From Phenylobacterium sp. (GTDB taxonomy: Bacteria > Pseudomonadota > Alphaproteobacteria > Caulobacterales > Caulobacteraceae), in the NCBI RefSeq assembly GCF_019636135.1, contig NZ_JAHBYD010000013.1, positions 57,675 to 121,674 of the forward strand: a DNA stretch of 64,000 nt. Direction: 5' to 3'. Shown piece after piece: positions 8,904 to 16,646 of the stretch. Position numbers and translations under genes: made by a program. The first letter of the stretch is position 1. Every line of letters begins with the position of its first letter. The notes beneath the pieces are model-generated. The model was not told the origin of the DNA. It saw only the letters and a program-made list of their open reading frames with translations, and made no database searches.

Positions 8904-9062
8904 TCAACTCCGTTGAAGAATGAAACGAACGGCCGGGCATCCCGCCAGATCGGAGGCGCTTGCGACATGACCGATGGTGTGGATGTCGATGACGGTCCCG
9001 GACACCCGCCCCGCTTCGGAGTTCCAGCCCACGTGGTCGCCGACCCGAAGCCGCCTGGTCAT
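8904..9062 (-). pseudogene. truncated DUF2945 (HVA1/Tudor-like) gene
   Basis: 52 codons. The first 30 residues (VGDHVGWNSEAGRVSGTVID then IHT) match the start of the DUF2945 family of small proteins of about 70 residues. After IHT the match is lost, and none of the three frames continues the usual KGHTHHAS...DKTDHIA half. The gene therefore appears to have lost its 3' half, with the SpoIIAA-like gene now fused on behind. Its ATG overlaps the DUF488 stop (ATGA), so the start and coupling survive. Confidence 0.6.
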
Positions 9063-9442
9063 GTGGCGTTCCCGTCTTCCAGGAGCACATCCCGCAGAAC
9101 GACGGCGTCGTTGTGCGCCTCATCGCGGGCGCTGTAGACGAGGGTCACGGTCTGCTTGTCGGCCAGGGCGCGGATCCGGGCGAGGTCGGCGCCGTGTCGG
9201 CCGAGTTCGGCGCGGTAGCGACGCTGGAACTCCGGCCAGCGGGCCGGATCGTGGCCGAACCATTTCCGCAGCTCGGCGCTGGGGGCGATCTCCTTGATCC
9301 ACTCGTCGAGAGCGGCCCTGGCCTTGCTGACGCCCCGGGGCCACAGGCGGTCGACCAGAATGCGCAGGCCGTCCTCCGGCGCCGGAGGTTCGTAAGCGCG
9401 CTTCAGCCGCAGGTGCGAGGCGAGCGCCCGAGGGCGTGTCAT
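9059..9442 (-). CDS. DUF488 family protein
   Basis: 127 residues. Clear DUF488 signature: RILVDRLWPRGVSK at about residues 27-40, ELRKWFGHDPARW in the middle, and LVYSARDEAHNDAVVL near the end. Family members are small cytosolic proteins of unknown function, often next to heat-shock or redox genes, as here beside cbpM-cbpA. Translationally coupled (ATGA) to the DUF2945 remnant. Confidence 0.85.
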   Translation of the reverse strand: MTRPRALASHLRLKRAYEPPAPEDGLRILVDRLWPRGVSKARAALDEWIKEIAPSAELRKWFGHDPARWPEFQRRYRAELGRHGADLARIRALADKQTVTLVYSARDEAHNDAVVLRDVLLEDGNAT

Positions 9443-9517
9443 CGCGCCGCCTCCCGTCGAACGGCGATACTGTCGCGCGTGCTGGTCATTTGCGTTCCCC
9501 GCGAAGCTGTACCCGCG

Positions 9518-9838
9518 TCACCTGCGCCCGTCGTCCTCCCCCGGCGCCGGCGGGCCGACGTCTCCCGCCGGCGCGACCGCCGCGCGGACCTCGGCCAGCA
9601 CCCGCCGGACTCCGTGGAGCTGGTCGAGGAGATGAAGGGCCACGTCGATCCCCGGGTCGTTCAGGCCGAGGTCGTCCCTGAGGTCGCGGATCAGATGCGC
9701 CCGGGCGACGTCCCCGTCCGTGAAACTGGCGCCCTGCGTCGTTTCGGTGGGAATGATCCACCTCTGTTCGAGCCAGATCTGGAGCGTCCGGCTCCCCAGG
9801 CCGGCCCGCACGAGGAACTGCTGCTTGGTCATGATCAT
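9518..9838 (-). CDS. cbpM: chaperone modulator CbpM
   Basis: 106 residues from the ATG at 9838, which overlaps the cbpA stop; a second in-frame ATG lies two codons later (MIMTKQQF). A MerR-like helix-turn-helix pattern (AGLGSRTLQIWLEQRWIIP) is followed by a helical region (ARAHLIRDLRDDLGLNDPGI). CbpM binds the J domain of CbpA and inhibits its co-chaperone and DNA-binding activities. Position directly after cbpA supports the call. Confidence 0.82.
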   Translation of the reverse strand: MIMTKQQFLVRAGLGSRTLQIWLEQRWIIPTETTQGASFTDGDVARAHLIRDLRDDLGLNDPGIDVALHLLDQLHGVRRVLAEVRAAVAPAGDVGPPAPGEDDGRR

Positions 9839-10737
9839 GACGCGGCGGCCTCCCGAGGATTGTGGTCCTTGCCCTTGGTCCAACCGGCGACGAACGCCTC
9901 CAGCTCGGGGTCCGGCGGCGTCGGCAGGACGACCTTCAGCATGACGAATTCATCCCCGTGGCCGCCGCCGCGACGCGGCGCGCCCTTGCCCTTGAGCCGG
10001 AGGGTCGTGCCGGTGTTGGACCCCTTCGGGACCACCATGTTGACTTCGCCGGTCGGGGTGGGCGCCCGGACGCGGCCGCCGAGCACCGCTTCCGACAGGG
10101 AGATGGGCAGTTCGATGGCGATGTCGTCGCCGTTGCGGGTGAAGCGCGGATCGGGGAGGACTTCCACCTCGATGAGGGCGTCGCCGGGCCCGCCGGCGCC
10201 GAAGCCGGGCGCGCCCTTGCCCTTCAGGCGCAGCACCTGGCCGTCCACCAGGCCCGCCGGAATATTGACGTCGAGCGTGCCGCCCTCCGGCAGGGTCAGC
10301 CGCTTGCCGCCGCCCTTGATGGATTCCACGAAATCGATCGGCAGGCGGTAGTGACGGTCCTGGCCGCGCCGGTTGGCGCGCGCGCGTTGGCCTCGCCGCA
10401 GCAGGTCGGCGAACGGGTCTTCCTCGCCCATGAAGTCGGCGAAGCCCGAGGCGTCGGCATAGGGATGGCCGTCGGCCTCCGCGAAGTCCCGATAGTATGG
10501 CTGGCGCGGCCGTTCCGTTCCGGAAGCGTCGATCTCCCCGGCGTCGAACCGCTGGCGCTTCTCCGGATCGCCCAGCAGGTCGTAGGCCCCGCCGACCTCC
10601 TTGAAGCGTTCCTCCGCCGCCTTGTCGCCCGGGTTCAGGTCGGGGTGCAGCTTCTTCGCGAGTTTGCGATAGGCCGACTGGAGCTCCGCGGCCGAAGCCG
10701 TGGGCGCCACGCCCAGCACCTCGTAGGGGTTTTTCAC
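9835..10737 (-). CDS. cbpA: curved-DNA-binding DnaJ-type co-chaperone
   Basis: 300 residues. An N-terminal J domain with HPD at residues 31-33 (KKLHPDLNPGDK) is followed by a G/F-poor linker and the DnaJ C-terminal peptide-binding domain (GRVRAPTPTGEVNMVVPKGS). No zinc-finger cysteines are present, separating it from DnaJ proper. It stimulates DnaK ATPase and binds curved DNA. It lies 4 bases upstream of cbpM's body with a 4-base overlap, forming a cbpA-cbpM operon. Confidence 0.9.
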   Translation of the reverse strand: MKNPYEVLGVAPTASAAELQSAYRKLAKKLHPDLNPGDKAAEERFKEVGGAYDLLGDPEKRQRFDAGEIDASGTERPRQPYYRDFAEADGHPYADASGFADFMGEEDPFADLLRRGQRARANRRGQDRHYRLPIDFVESIKGGGKRLTLPEGGTLDVNIPAGLVDGQVLRLKGKGAPGFGAGGPGDALIEVEVLPDPRFTRNGDDIAIELPISLSEAVLGGRVRAPTPTGEVNMVVPKGSNTGTTLRLKGKGAPRRGGGHGDEFVMLKVVLPTPPDPELEAFVAGWTKGKDHNPREAAAS

Positions 10738-10771
10738 GCCTGACCTCTTCCAATCGCCGTTCGCGCGCTGC

Positions 10772-11620
10772 TCACCGCCTCGGCGTCCGGCCCCGGATGC
10801 GGTCGAAGCCGGCCTTGATGGCGGCGAAGCGCATGTCGACGAAGGACTCGAACTCGTTGTCGGTGAAGATGTACGGCCAGTCCTCCTCGATACCCTCGCG
10901 CACCAGTTCGCCCACGTAGAGCGGGTCGATCCCCGCCGCGAGCCGCTGGCGCAGGCCCTCCAGGGCGTCCAGCGACGGCCCCTCGCTGGGCGGCGGCGGG
11001 ACCGCCCCCTGCAACCGCTCGGGGATGTGGTCGGCGGAATCGGCGATGTTGGTGTTGATGAAGCCCGGGCAGAGCACCGAGACGCCGATCCCGCGCGGCG
11101 CCAGTTCCTGGCGCACCCCCTCCGAGAGGGCCACGACGCCGGACTTCGTCACGTTGTAGAGGCTGCCCGAGCCCGACAGCAGGCCGGCCATCGAGGCGGT
11201 CGAGACGATGTGGCCGCCCTCCCCGTGGCTCTCGATCAGCGGCCCGAAGATCGCCATGCCGTCGATCACCGAGATCAGGTTCACGCCGATGACCCAGTCG
11301 GTCATCCCGTCCGGCCAGCGCGCATAGCTGCCGCCGCTCCCGACCCCGGCGTTGTTCACCAGGATGTGGACCTTGCCGTATCGCGCGATCACCGCGTCCG
11401 CCGCCGCCTGCAGCTCGGCCTTCAGCGACACGTCGGCCGGCACGCCGTCCACGTCGGCGTTGGTCTGCCGCAGCTTCGCGACCGCCGCGTCGAGCGCCGC
11501 CTTGTCGATGTCGCACAGCATCACCTTCACGCCCGCCTGCGCCAGGGCGGTGGCGATCCCCAGCCCGATGCCCGACGCCGCGCCGGTGACGAACGCGACT
11601 TTGCCTGCGATGTCCTTCAT
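10772..11620 (-). CDS. short-chain dehydrogenase/reductase
   Basis: 282 residues. Classical SDR: cofactor loop TGAASGIG at residues 12-19, NNAG at 89-92, catalytic Ser about 143, and Y155-NVT-K159. An Asp after the second strand (LCDID, residue 37) predicts NAD+ rather than NADP+ preference. A C-terminal extension (about residues 230-282) is longer than in most classical SDRs. Substrate not evident. Transcribed toward the cbpA operon with a 34-base gap, divergent from the secreted glycosidase-like gene. Confidence 0.85.
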   Translation of the reverse strand: MKDIAGKVAFVTGAASGIGLGIATALAQAGVKVMLCDIDKAALDAAVAKLRQTNADVDGVPADVSLKAELQAAADAVIARYGKVHILVNNAGVGSGGSYARWPDGMTDWVIGVNLISVIDGMAIFGPLIESHGEGGHIVSTASMAGLLSGSGSLYNVTKSGVVALSEGVRQELAPRGIGVSVLCPGFINTNIADSADHIPERLQGAVPPPPSEGPSLDALEGLRQRLAAGIDPLYVGELVREGIEEDWPYIFTDNEFESFVDMRFAAIKAGFDRIRGRTPRR

Positions 11621-11754
11621 GGCCGCTCTCCCCGTTTGTCTCGTGGACCCAGCGTCGCGGGAAAGCGGCCCGCGGCCAAGCCCCCCGATCGCGTATTCGC
11701 GCTACAGTGTGCTTCGGCGCGCGTCCTGCGCCGCGGCCAGGCAGGAGCCATCCC

Positions 11755-12819
11755 ATGATCTCGCGGCGAACCGCGGCGAGCGGCCTGAGCGCCAGCCTCG
11801 CCGCCGCCCTCTCCGCCCCGGCCCTCGCCGGCGGCGGCTACGGCGTCCGCCGGCTCGTCGACGGGCCGATCGTCGCGCCGGGGATGGACGCGCGGATGGG
11901 GTCGAACATCGAGGGGCCGTCGCTGATCGCGGCGCCCAAGTGGCTGCCGGACCGGCTGGGCGCCTACTACCTCTATTTCGCCGACCACAAGGGCGACTAC
12001 ATCCGCCTGGCCTACGCCGACCGGCTGGAGGGGCCGTGGACGGTCCACGCGCCGGGGTCGCTGCAGTTCGCGCAATCGAAGTTGCCGGCGACGCTCGTCG
12101 GCACGGCCGAGGCCGAGGCGCGGCTGAAGGAGATGGCCGCCAGGCGCGACCCCGCCGCCTATGCCGGCATCCCCACGCCGCTGGAGGACGCGAACCTGCC
12201 GCACGTGGCCTCCCCCGACGTCCACGTCGACGAGGCCGGCCGGCGGATCGTCATGCACTACCACGGCCTCGCCGAATTCGGCGTCCAGCGCACCCGCGCG
12301 GCGGTCTCGAAGGACGGGGTGAATTTCGAGGCGGTGGACGGCCCGGTGCTGGGCCCGGCCTACATGCGCCTCTTCGGCCATGGCGGCTGGACCTACGCCA
12401 TGGCCATGCCGGGCCAGTTCCTGCGCACGAAGGACCCGCTCACGCCGTTCGAGAAGGGCCCCACACTGTTCGGGCCGGACCAGCGGCACAACGCGGTGCT
12501 GGTGCGCGGCGACACCCTGCACATCTTCTGGACCCGCGTCGGCGACGCGCCCGAGCGCATCTACGCCTCCACGCTGGACCTGCGCGGCGACTGGATGGCC
12601 TGGAAGGCGAGCGAGCCGGTGGAGATCCTGCGCGCCGAGCGGCCGTGGGAGGGCGCCGACCTGCCGGCGAAGCCCTCGCTGCGCAGCGCCATCGGCCACC
12701 CGGTCAACCAGATCCGCGACCCGGCGATCTTCCAGGAGAACGGCCGCACCTACCTGCTCTACGCCGTGAAGGGCGAGCACGGCCTGGGCATCGCGGAGCT
12801 GACCCTGCCGGAGCCCTGA
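11755..12819 (+). CDS. secreted five-bladed beta-propeller protein (GH43/GH62-like)
   Basis: 354 residues from the ATG at 11755, preceded by GGCAGGAG at a 7-base gap. The N-terminus (ISRRTAASGLSASLAAA, ending APALA) looks like a Tat-type signal. The mature part has recurrent beta-propeller phrases (AYYLYFADHKGDYIRLAYAD, GRRIVMHYHG, RTYLLYAVKGE) like glycoside hydrolase family 43/62 and related folds. An Asp at the start of blade one and one in 'SPDVHVDE' are candidate acids, but I cannot assign a catalytic set. Probably acts on a plant or microbial polysaccharide in the periplasm or outside. Confidence 0.6.
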   Translation: MISRRTAASGLSASLAAALSAPALAGGGYGVRRLVDGPIVAPGMDARMGSNIEGPSLIAAPKWLPDRLGAYYLYFADHKGDYIRLAYADRLEGPWTVHAPGSLQFAQSKLPATLVGTAEAEARLKEMAARRDPAAYAGIPTPLEDANLPHVASPDVHVDEAGRRIVMHYHGLAEFGVQRTRAAVSKDGVNFEAVDGPVLGPAYMRLFGHGGWTYAMAMPGQFLRTKDPLTPFEKGPTLFGPDQRHNAVLVRGDTLHIFWTRVGDAPERIYASTLDLRGDWMAWKASEPVEILRAERPWEGADLPAKPSLRSAIGHPVNQIRDPAIFQENGRTYLLYAVKGEHGLGIAELTLPEP

Positions 12820-12866
12820 CGGCGGCGCTCATGCGCCGCCGGTCGGAGATGACCCATCGCCTCCGC

Positions 12867-13031
12867 CACGATTGTCATCCCGGTTTCGCCGTCAGGCGAA
12901 GACCGGGACCCAACCGTCGGGTGCGTCGATGGTTGGTGGGCGGCTCTGGCGATCGGGCCGTGCTGGCAATTCAGAGCAGCGGCGGGTTGGGTCCCGGTCT
13001 TTGGCCTGCGGCCAAAACCGGGATGACAACC
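12867..13031. repeat. inverted repeat, inner module only (copy D)
   Basis: Fills the convergent junction between the glycosidase-like gene and the MaoC gene. Left arm begins ATTGTCATCCCGG at 12871, right arm ends ACCGGGATGACAA at 13029. Each arm folds on itself (CCCGG...CCGGG), and GGGACCCAACC / GGTTGGGTCCC extend the arm pairing. This equals the inner layer of the nested 331-bp element without its outer layers; the loop sequence differs. Confidence 0.88.
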
Positions 13032-13040
13032 TGTGTGGTG

Positions 13041-13451
13041 TTACGGATCGACCCGCGCCTCGGCGTAGCCTGAGAGCACTTCGACGCCGTCCTGGTTCTT
13101 CGTGGAGACGTCGAACCGGGCGATGCCGTCGGCCACCTCGGTCACCGTGGCCGTGCCGTCCAGCGTGTCGCCCGGCCAGACCTGGCTGGTGAAGCGCACG
13201 CCGTACTTGGTCAGCCGCGCGTCGCCGACGAGGTCGGTCAGCATGCGCCCGGTCATGCCCATGGTCAGCATCCCGTGCGCGAACACGGAAGGGTAGCCGG
13301 CCACCTTGGTGGTGAAGATCTCGTCGGTGTGCAGCGGGTTGTAGTCGCCCGAGGCGCCCGCGTACTGGACGATCTGGGTGCGCTTCAGGTCCTCGACCAG
13401 ACGCGCGGAGTGGACGTCGCCCACCTTCAGCTTGGATGCGGAAAGCGCCAT
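13041..13451 (-). CDS. MaoC-like hotdog dehydratase
   Basis: 136 residues, single hotdog domain. Hydratase-2 catalytic motif with Asp36 and His41 (GDYNPLHTDE), then AGYPSVFAHGMLTMGM, the segment closing the acyl-CoA tunnel. Expected reaction: hydration/dehydration between enoyl-CoA and (3R)-hydroxyacyl-CoA. It lies 3 bases after the FAS1-like dehydratase gene on the same strand; such pairs usually form one heteromeric dehydratase acting in lipid or steroid/alkane-type acyl metabolism. Confidence 0.85.
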   Translation of the reverse strand: MALSASKLKVGDVHSARLVEDLKRTQIVQYAGASGDYNPLHTDEIFTTKVAGYPSVFAHGMLTMGMTGRMLTDLVGDARLTKYGVRFTSQVWPGDTLDGTATVTEVADGIARFDVSTKNQDGVEVLSGYAEARVDP

Positions 13452-13454
13452 GGC

Positions 13455-13985
13455 TCAGGCCTCCTCTTTCTTGCCAGTCGCAGGAGGGGCCGGCTGTTCG
13501 ACGGGGCGCTCGGTGCGCACGCCGACGCCGCGGGCGGTCACCACCAGTTCGCCGTTCTGGTCGCGGTATTCGGTGACGCTCTCGGAGAAGACCAGCTTGC
13601 CCGAGCGCTTGCCCTCCTTCTCCCAGGTCTTGCCCGGGAAGGTGGTGGCCGTCAGCACGTCGCCCGCCTTCAGCGGCCGGTGGTATTCGTAGTGCTGCTC
13701 GGCATGCAGGCCGCCGCCCCCACCGCCGCCGCCCCCGCCGGGCGCGCGGGTGATGCCGGTCGGGTTCTTGCCCGAGCCGAACCAGGGCTGGCCGATCTTC
13801 GGCCGCAGGAAGTAGTCCGGGTCGAACTGGGCGGACGACTGCACGAACGTCGGCGGGGCGATGACGCCGCCGGCCTCGGTCTTCTTCGCCGCCTCCGCGT
13901 CGTAATAGACGGGGTTGGGGTCACCGACGGACCGGGCGAACATCATGATGTGCCCGGCCTCGATGGGAAATGTCTTGGCGGCCAT
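13455..13985 (-). CDS. FAS1-like (MaoC N-terminal type) dehydratase
   Basis: 176 residues from the ATG at 13985, preceded by AGGGAGG. An N-terminal MaoC-dehydratase-type hotdog ([28 protein letters not shown], then [19 protein letters not shown]). It lacks the D-x4-H pair of the partner MaoC gene, as expected for the structural half of a two-subunit dehydratase. Odd: residues about 83-93 are a run of ten glycines between RAP and LHAEQ, encoded by a GGC/GGT/GGG run, where family members usually have a short loop. Confidence 0.8.
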   Translation of the reverse strand: MAAKTFPIEAGHIMMFARSVGDPNPVYYDAEAAKKTEAGGVIAPPTFVQSSAQFDPDYFLRPKIGQPWFGSGKNPTGITRAPGGGGGGGGGGLHAEQHYEYHRPLKAGDVLTATTFPGKTWEKEGKRSGKLVFSESVTEYRDQNGELVVTARGVGVRTERPVEQPAPPATGKKEEA

Positions 13986-14085
13986 GCGCCTCCCTCTCTT
14001 TTCTCGACTTCGAATTCGGCCCGGCCCAAGTGAGGCGGTCGCGGCGGCCCTCGTCAACCGGCCTTCGACATGGCAGAGCGCGAGG

Positions 14086-14664
14086 ATGACGCTAGGGGCG
14101 GCGATCCTGACCGGCGGCGCCTCCTCGCGGATGGGGGCCGACAAGGCCGCGCTCGACTGGGCCGGCGCGCGCGCGGTCGACCGCGCCGCCGCGCTGGCGC
14201 GGGCCGTGGGCGCGTCCGTGGTCGTGACGGTCGGCGGCCCCGACTACGGCCTCCCCTCGGTCGCGGACGAAGGCGGCGGCCCCGCGGCGGGCGTGGTGGC
14301 CGCCGGTCTCGCACTGGCGGCCCGGGGCTGCGACCGCGTGCTGATCCTGGCCGTGGACGCGCCCACGATCCGCCCCGGCGACCTCGCCCCGCTGCTCGCC
14401 GCCCCGGGCGTCGGCGCGGCCTACGAGGGCCTGCACATGCCACTGGTCGTCGATCCCGCCGCCCTGCCGGCGCGGGCGCCCGGCGGGGCGCTCGGGCGGA
14501 TGCTGGAGGCGATCGGGCCGGCGCGCCTGCCCTGCCCGCCCGACGCGGCGCTGCGCCTGCGCGGCGCCAACACCCCCGCCGAGCGCGAGGCTCTCCTGCG
14601 CGACGAGGATACACGCCGCCGGCCCCAGGGTCCGTCCTCAATATCCTCTGAGGGAATTCAATGA
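14086..14664 (+). CDS. mobA: molybdenum cofactor guanylyltransferase
   Basis: 192 residues from the ATG at 14086 (GAGG just upstream). MobA/CobY-type nucleotidyltransferase: [18 protein letters not shown] at residues 9-26, and the metal-binding VDAPTI near residue 86. Transfers GMP from GTP to molybdopterin. The last dozen or so codons, including the stop, lie inside the inverted repeat that starts at 14627, so the natural C-terminus (typically ending soon after the ANTPAE segment) has been replaced or extended by repeat-encoded residues. Confidence 0.85.
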   Translation: MTLGAAILTGGASSRMGADKAALDWAGARAVDRAAALARAVGASVVVTVGGPDYGLPSVADEGGGPAAGVVAAGLALAARGCDRVLILAVDAPTIRPGDLAPLLAAPGVGAAYEGLHMPLVVDPAALPARAPGGALGRMLEAIGPARLPCPPDAALRLRGANTPAEREALLRDEDTRRRPQGPSSISSEGIQ

Positions 14665-14708
14665 CTTCCGCTCATCCCGGCGGATGAGCGGTATCGAGGG
14701 CGGACCCT
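14627..14708. repeat. GGTCCG/GCTCATCC inverted repeat (copy F)
   Basis: Convergent junction of mobA and the Pro-rich gene. Outer arms AGGGTCCGTCCTCAATA (14627-14643) and TATCGAGGGCGGACCCT (14692-14708) pair with two mismatches. The core CCGCTCATCC/GGATGAGCGG (about 14668-14691) is a tight hairpin. The AATTCAATGACTTCCGCTCA segment recurs at 31560 and 58141. The right end overlaps the TAG stop of the minus-strand gene; the left arm encodes the C-terminus of MobA. Confidence 0.85.
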
Positions 14709-15525
14709 AGTCGCGCGGCCGGGTGGCGACGGGCGCGTTCGGATCGGGCGGCGGGGGCGGGTTGTAGGCCGGCTGGGGGGCCGGCTCGGGCGCGGGCCGG
14801 AAGGACAGGACCGGCGCGGTGATCGCCTCCTCCGTCGCGGCGGCGGCGTCGGCGGGGATCGACAGCCTGCGCGGCGCTTCGGCGGGCGCGGGGCGGGCCG
14901 CCGTCGCCCGCGCCAGCGCGACCGGGCGAGGCGGCGATGGGATGGCCTCGGGCGGAGCGGCCGCCGGCGCCGCCTCGACGGGCGCCGCAGCCGGCGGCGC
15001 GGGGATCTCGGCGTCCACGCGCGCCGGCGCGCTGGCCACGACGGGCGCCGGAACCGGCGACGGCGCGGCCTGACGGCCCTGGGCGAACAGCCACGCCAGG
15101 CCGGCGAGGCCTCCGAGGCCGACGATCGTGGCGGCGACCGCGGGGACCGGCGAGCGCCGCCGCGCCTTCGGCCCGGCCCGCCGCGGCGGCTGCACGGCAA
15201 GCGGCGCCACGTCCACCGCCGGCGAAGGCGGCTCGGGGATCGGCTCGATCGGCTCGGGCGCGATGTCGGGGGGCGGAGCCGCCTCGACCGCCGTCGCCGG
15301 CCCCGGCGCGCTCAGCGGAAGCCCGGAAAATGCGGCGCTGGCCCCCGCCGTCGGGCGGGTGAACACCGGCGTGATCTGCGCCAGCTCCGGATCGGGCTCG
15401 GGCTCGATCGTCCGCGGCTCTCCGATCACCGGCCCCTTGGGCAGCGGGCCGACGCGGAACGGCGCCTGGGGCATCTTCGGCCAGGCGCTGTCGCGGGCGA
15501 AGGGGTTGTCCGGGTCCGAGGCCAT
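14707..15525 (-). CDS. proline/alanine-rich single-span membrane protein
   Basis: 272 residues, no family recognised. A low-complexity Pro/Glu/Ala N-terminal part (residues 1-125, with repeated PEP and PEPIEP phrases) precedes a basic stretch (RRAGPKARRR) and one hydrophobic helix (about residues 127-149, VAATIVGLGGLAGLAWLFAQ). A second Pro/Ala-rich tail of about 120 residues follows. The layout suggests an inner-membrane anchor with an extended periplasmic arm, as in TonB-like or SPOR-type envelope proteins, but no such domain is visible. Its TAG stop is the end of repeat copy F. Confidence 0.65.
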   Translation of the reverse strand: MASDPDNPFARDSAWPKMPQAPFRVGPLPKGPVIGEPRTIEPEPDPELAQITPVFTRPTAGASAAFSGLPLSAPGPATAVEAAPPPDIAPEPIEPIPEPPSPAVDVAPLAVQPPRRAGPKARRRSPVPAVAATIVGLGGLAGLAWLFAQGRQAAPSPVPAPVVASAPARVDAEIPAPPAAAPVEAAPAAAPPEAIPSPPRPVALARATAARPAPAEAPRRLSIPADAAAATEEAITAPVLSFRPAPEPAPQPAYNPPPPPDPNAPVATRPRD

Positions 15526-15558
15526 CGGCGGGGAGACTCGCGTCCGAGTTGGACAGCA

Positions 15559-16068
15559 CTATGACGGCGAAACGCCGCGCCGCGTCAGCATGACCGCGAG
15601 ATTGTGCGGGATCGCCAGGCCCTCGCGCAGGCTCATGCCCAGCCAGCCATGCACCGGCGCGCCGGCCGGGCCACGGCGGAACGGTCCGGCGCGGCTGTCG
15701 ACGCCGTGCAGGCGCAGCAGCAGGCGGATGCGCGGCAGGTGGTAGCCCTCGCTGCAGACGATCACGTACGGGTGTCCGCCCCGCGCCGCCTGCGCCTGGG
15801 CGGCGGCGACGTTCTGGATCGTGTCGAGGCTGGCCTCGTCCAGGATCAGCCGCTCGGGCGGCACGCCCCGCCGGATCAGCGCCTCGGCCATGATCGAGGC
15901 CTCGGACGGCCCCGGCCGCACCACCCCGCCCGAGCACAGGACCGGCGCGTCCGGATGGAGGCGCGCCGCCTCCAGGCCGTAGCCGATGCGCCGCAGCAGC
16001 GCCTCGGAGGGCGTCCCGTCCGGGCGGACGGCCGCGCCGAAGATCACGATCAGGGGCGGTGCGCTCAC
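15559..16068 (-). CDS. YdcF-family (DUF218) protein
   Basis: 169 residues from a GTG at 16068 (GCGAGGTGAGC context, next to the first hydrophobic strand). DUF218/YdcF fold: LIVIFGAAVRPDGTPSEALL at the start, VLCSGGVV, LDEASLDTIQNV and VCSEGYHLPRIRLLL. The family includes ElyC/SanA-type envelope proteins and DUF218 proteins that bind S-adenosylmethionine. There is no transmembrane segment here, so a cytoplasmic form is likely. Precise function unknown. Confidence 0.8.
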   Translation of the reverse strand: MSAPPLIVIFGAAVRPDGTPSEALLRRIGYGLEAARLHPDAPVLCSGGVVRPGPSEASIMAEALIRRGVPPERLILDEASLDTIQNVAAAQAQAARGGHPYVIVCSEGYHLPRIRLLLRLHGVDSRAGPFRRGPAGAPVHGWLGMSLREGLAIPHNLAVMLTRRGVSPS

Positions 16069-16091
16069 CTCGCCAGGCCGCCGGCGCGCGG

Positions 16092-16403
16092 CTAGCCGTT
16101 CAACGGCGGGTGGTAGGCGTCGATCAGGTCGCGCCGCTCGGCCTCGCGCACGGCCCGGGTCACGTTCAGCCGCGTCAGCACCTGCGCGCCCGCGAACTTC
16201 TTGCGCGCGCGCTCGAGGTCGGAGCGCCACGTCTGGCTGGCCAGGTTGTCGGTCTCGCCCGCGTAGACCACCGTCGCCCCGTCGTCGGTGAGCTCGGCGA
16301 TCACATAGTTGGCGCCGGCCGGCGGGAGGAAGCGGCTCTCGTCCATCGGAGTGTAGCGGTAACGGGCGCCGGAAGCCCCGGCGAAATCGAACTGACGGCT
16401 CAC
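16092..16403 (-). CDS. small GIY-YIG-like protein
   Basis: 103 residues from the GTG at 16403 (GGAG about 9 bases upstream); a GTG at 16421 would add six residues. The order of elements recalls a GIY-YIG nuclease domain: a first strand (ANYVIAEL) in place of GIY, VVYAGETDNL in place of YIG, a helix with Arg (WRSDLERARKKF), an Asn/Thr strand, then a Glu-containing helix ending in DLIDAYHPPLN, the usual end of the fold. The tyrosines and Gly are only partly conserved, so nuclease activity is uncertain. No DNA-binding addition is present. Confidence 0.5.
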   Translation of the reverse strand: MSRQFDFAGASGARYRYTPMDESRFLPPAGANYVIAELTDDGATVVYAGETDNLASQTWRSDLERARKKFAGAQVLTRLNVTRAVREAERRDLIDAYHPPLNG

Positions 16404-16646
16404 GGCGCTCCACTCCAACACAGACTCACAGGATGTCCCCGCCCGATGCTTACCCGGGGGACTTGGACCAAATCTTGGCTTAGCTGAACCTTAGCCGAGG
16501 CGCGCCGACAAAGATGGCCTCCCGGAACAACCTTCGCCATATGGACGTTGGCCTGCGGCGCCGCGAAGCTCGGCGCGGCGTCATCGAGGGAGGACGATCC
16601 CGCACGGAAGGCTGGACAGCCACGCCGCACACCGGGACAACGCCGC

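Noticed and set aside
8411..8923. Plus-strand frame after the antitoxin gene
   Set aside because: It runs antisense through the STAS gene, which has the family pattern and a ribosome site.
7420..10740. Integrated prophage or integrative element at tRNA-Val
   Set aside because: No integrase, phage genes or duplicated tRNA 3' end were seen; kept only as an accessory block.
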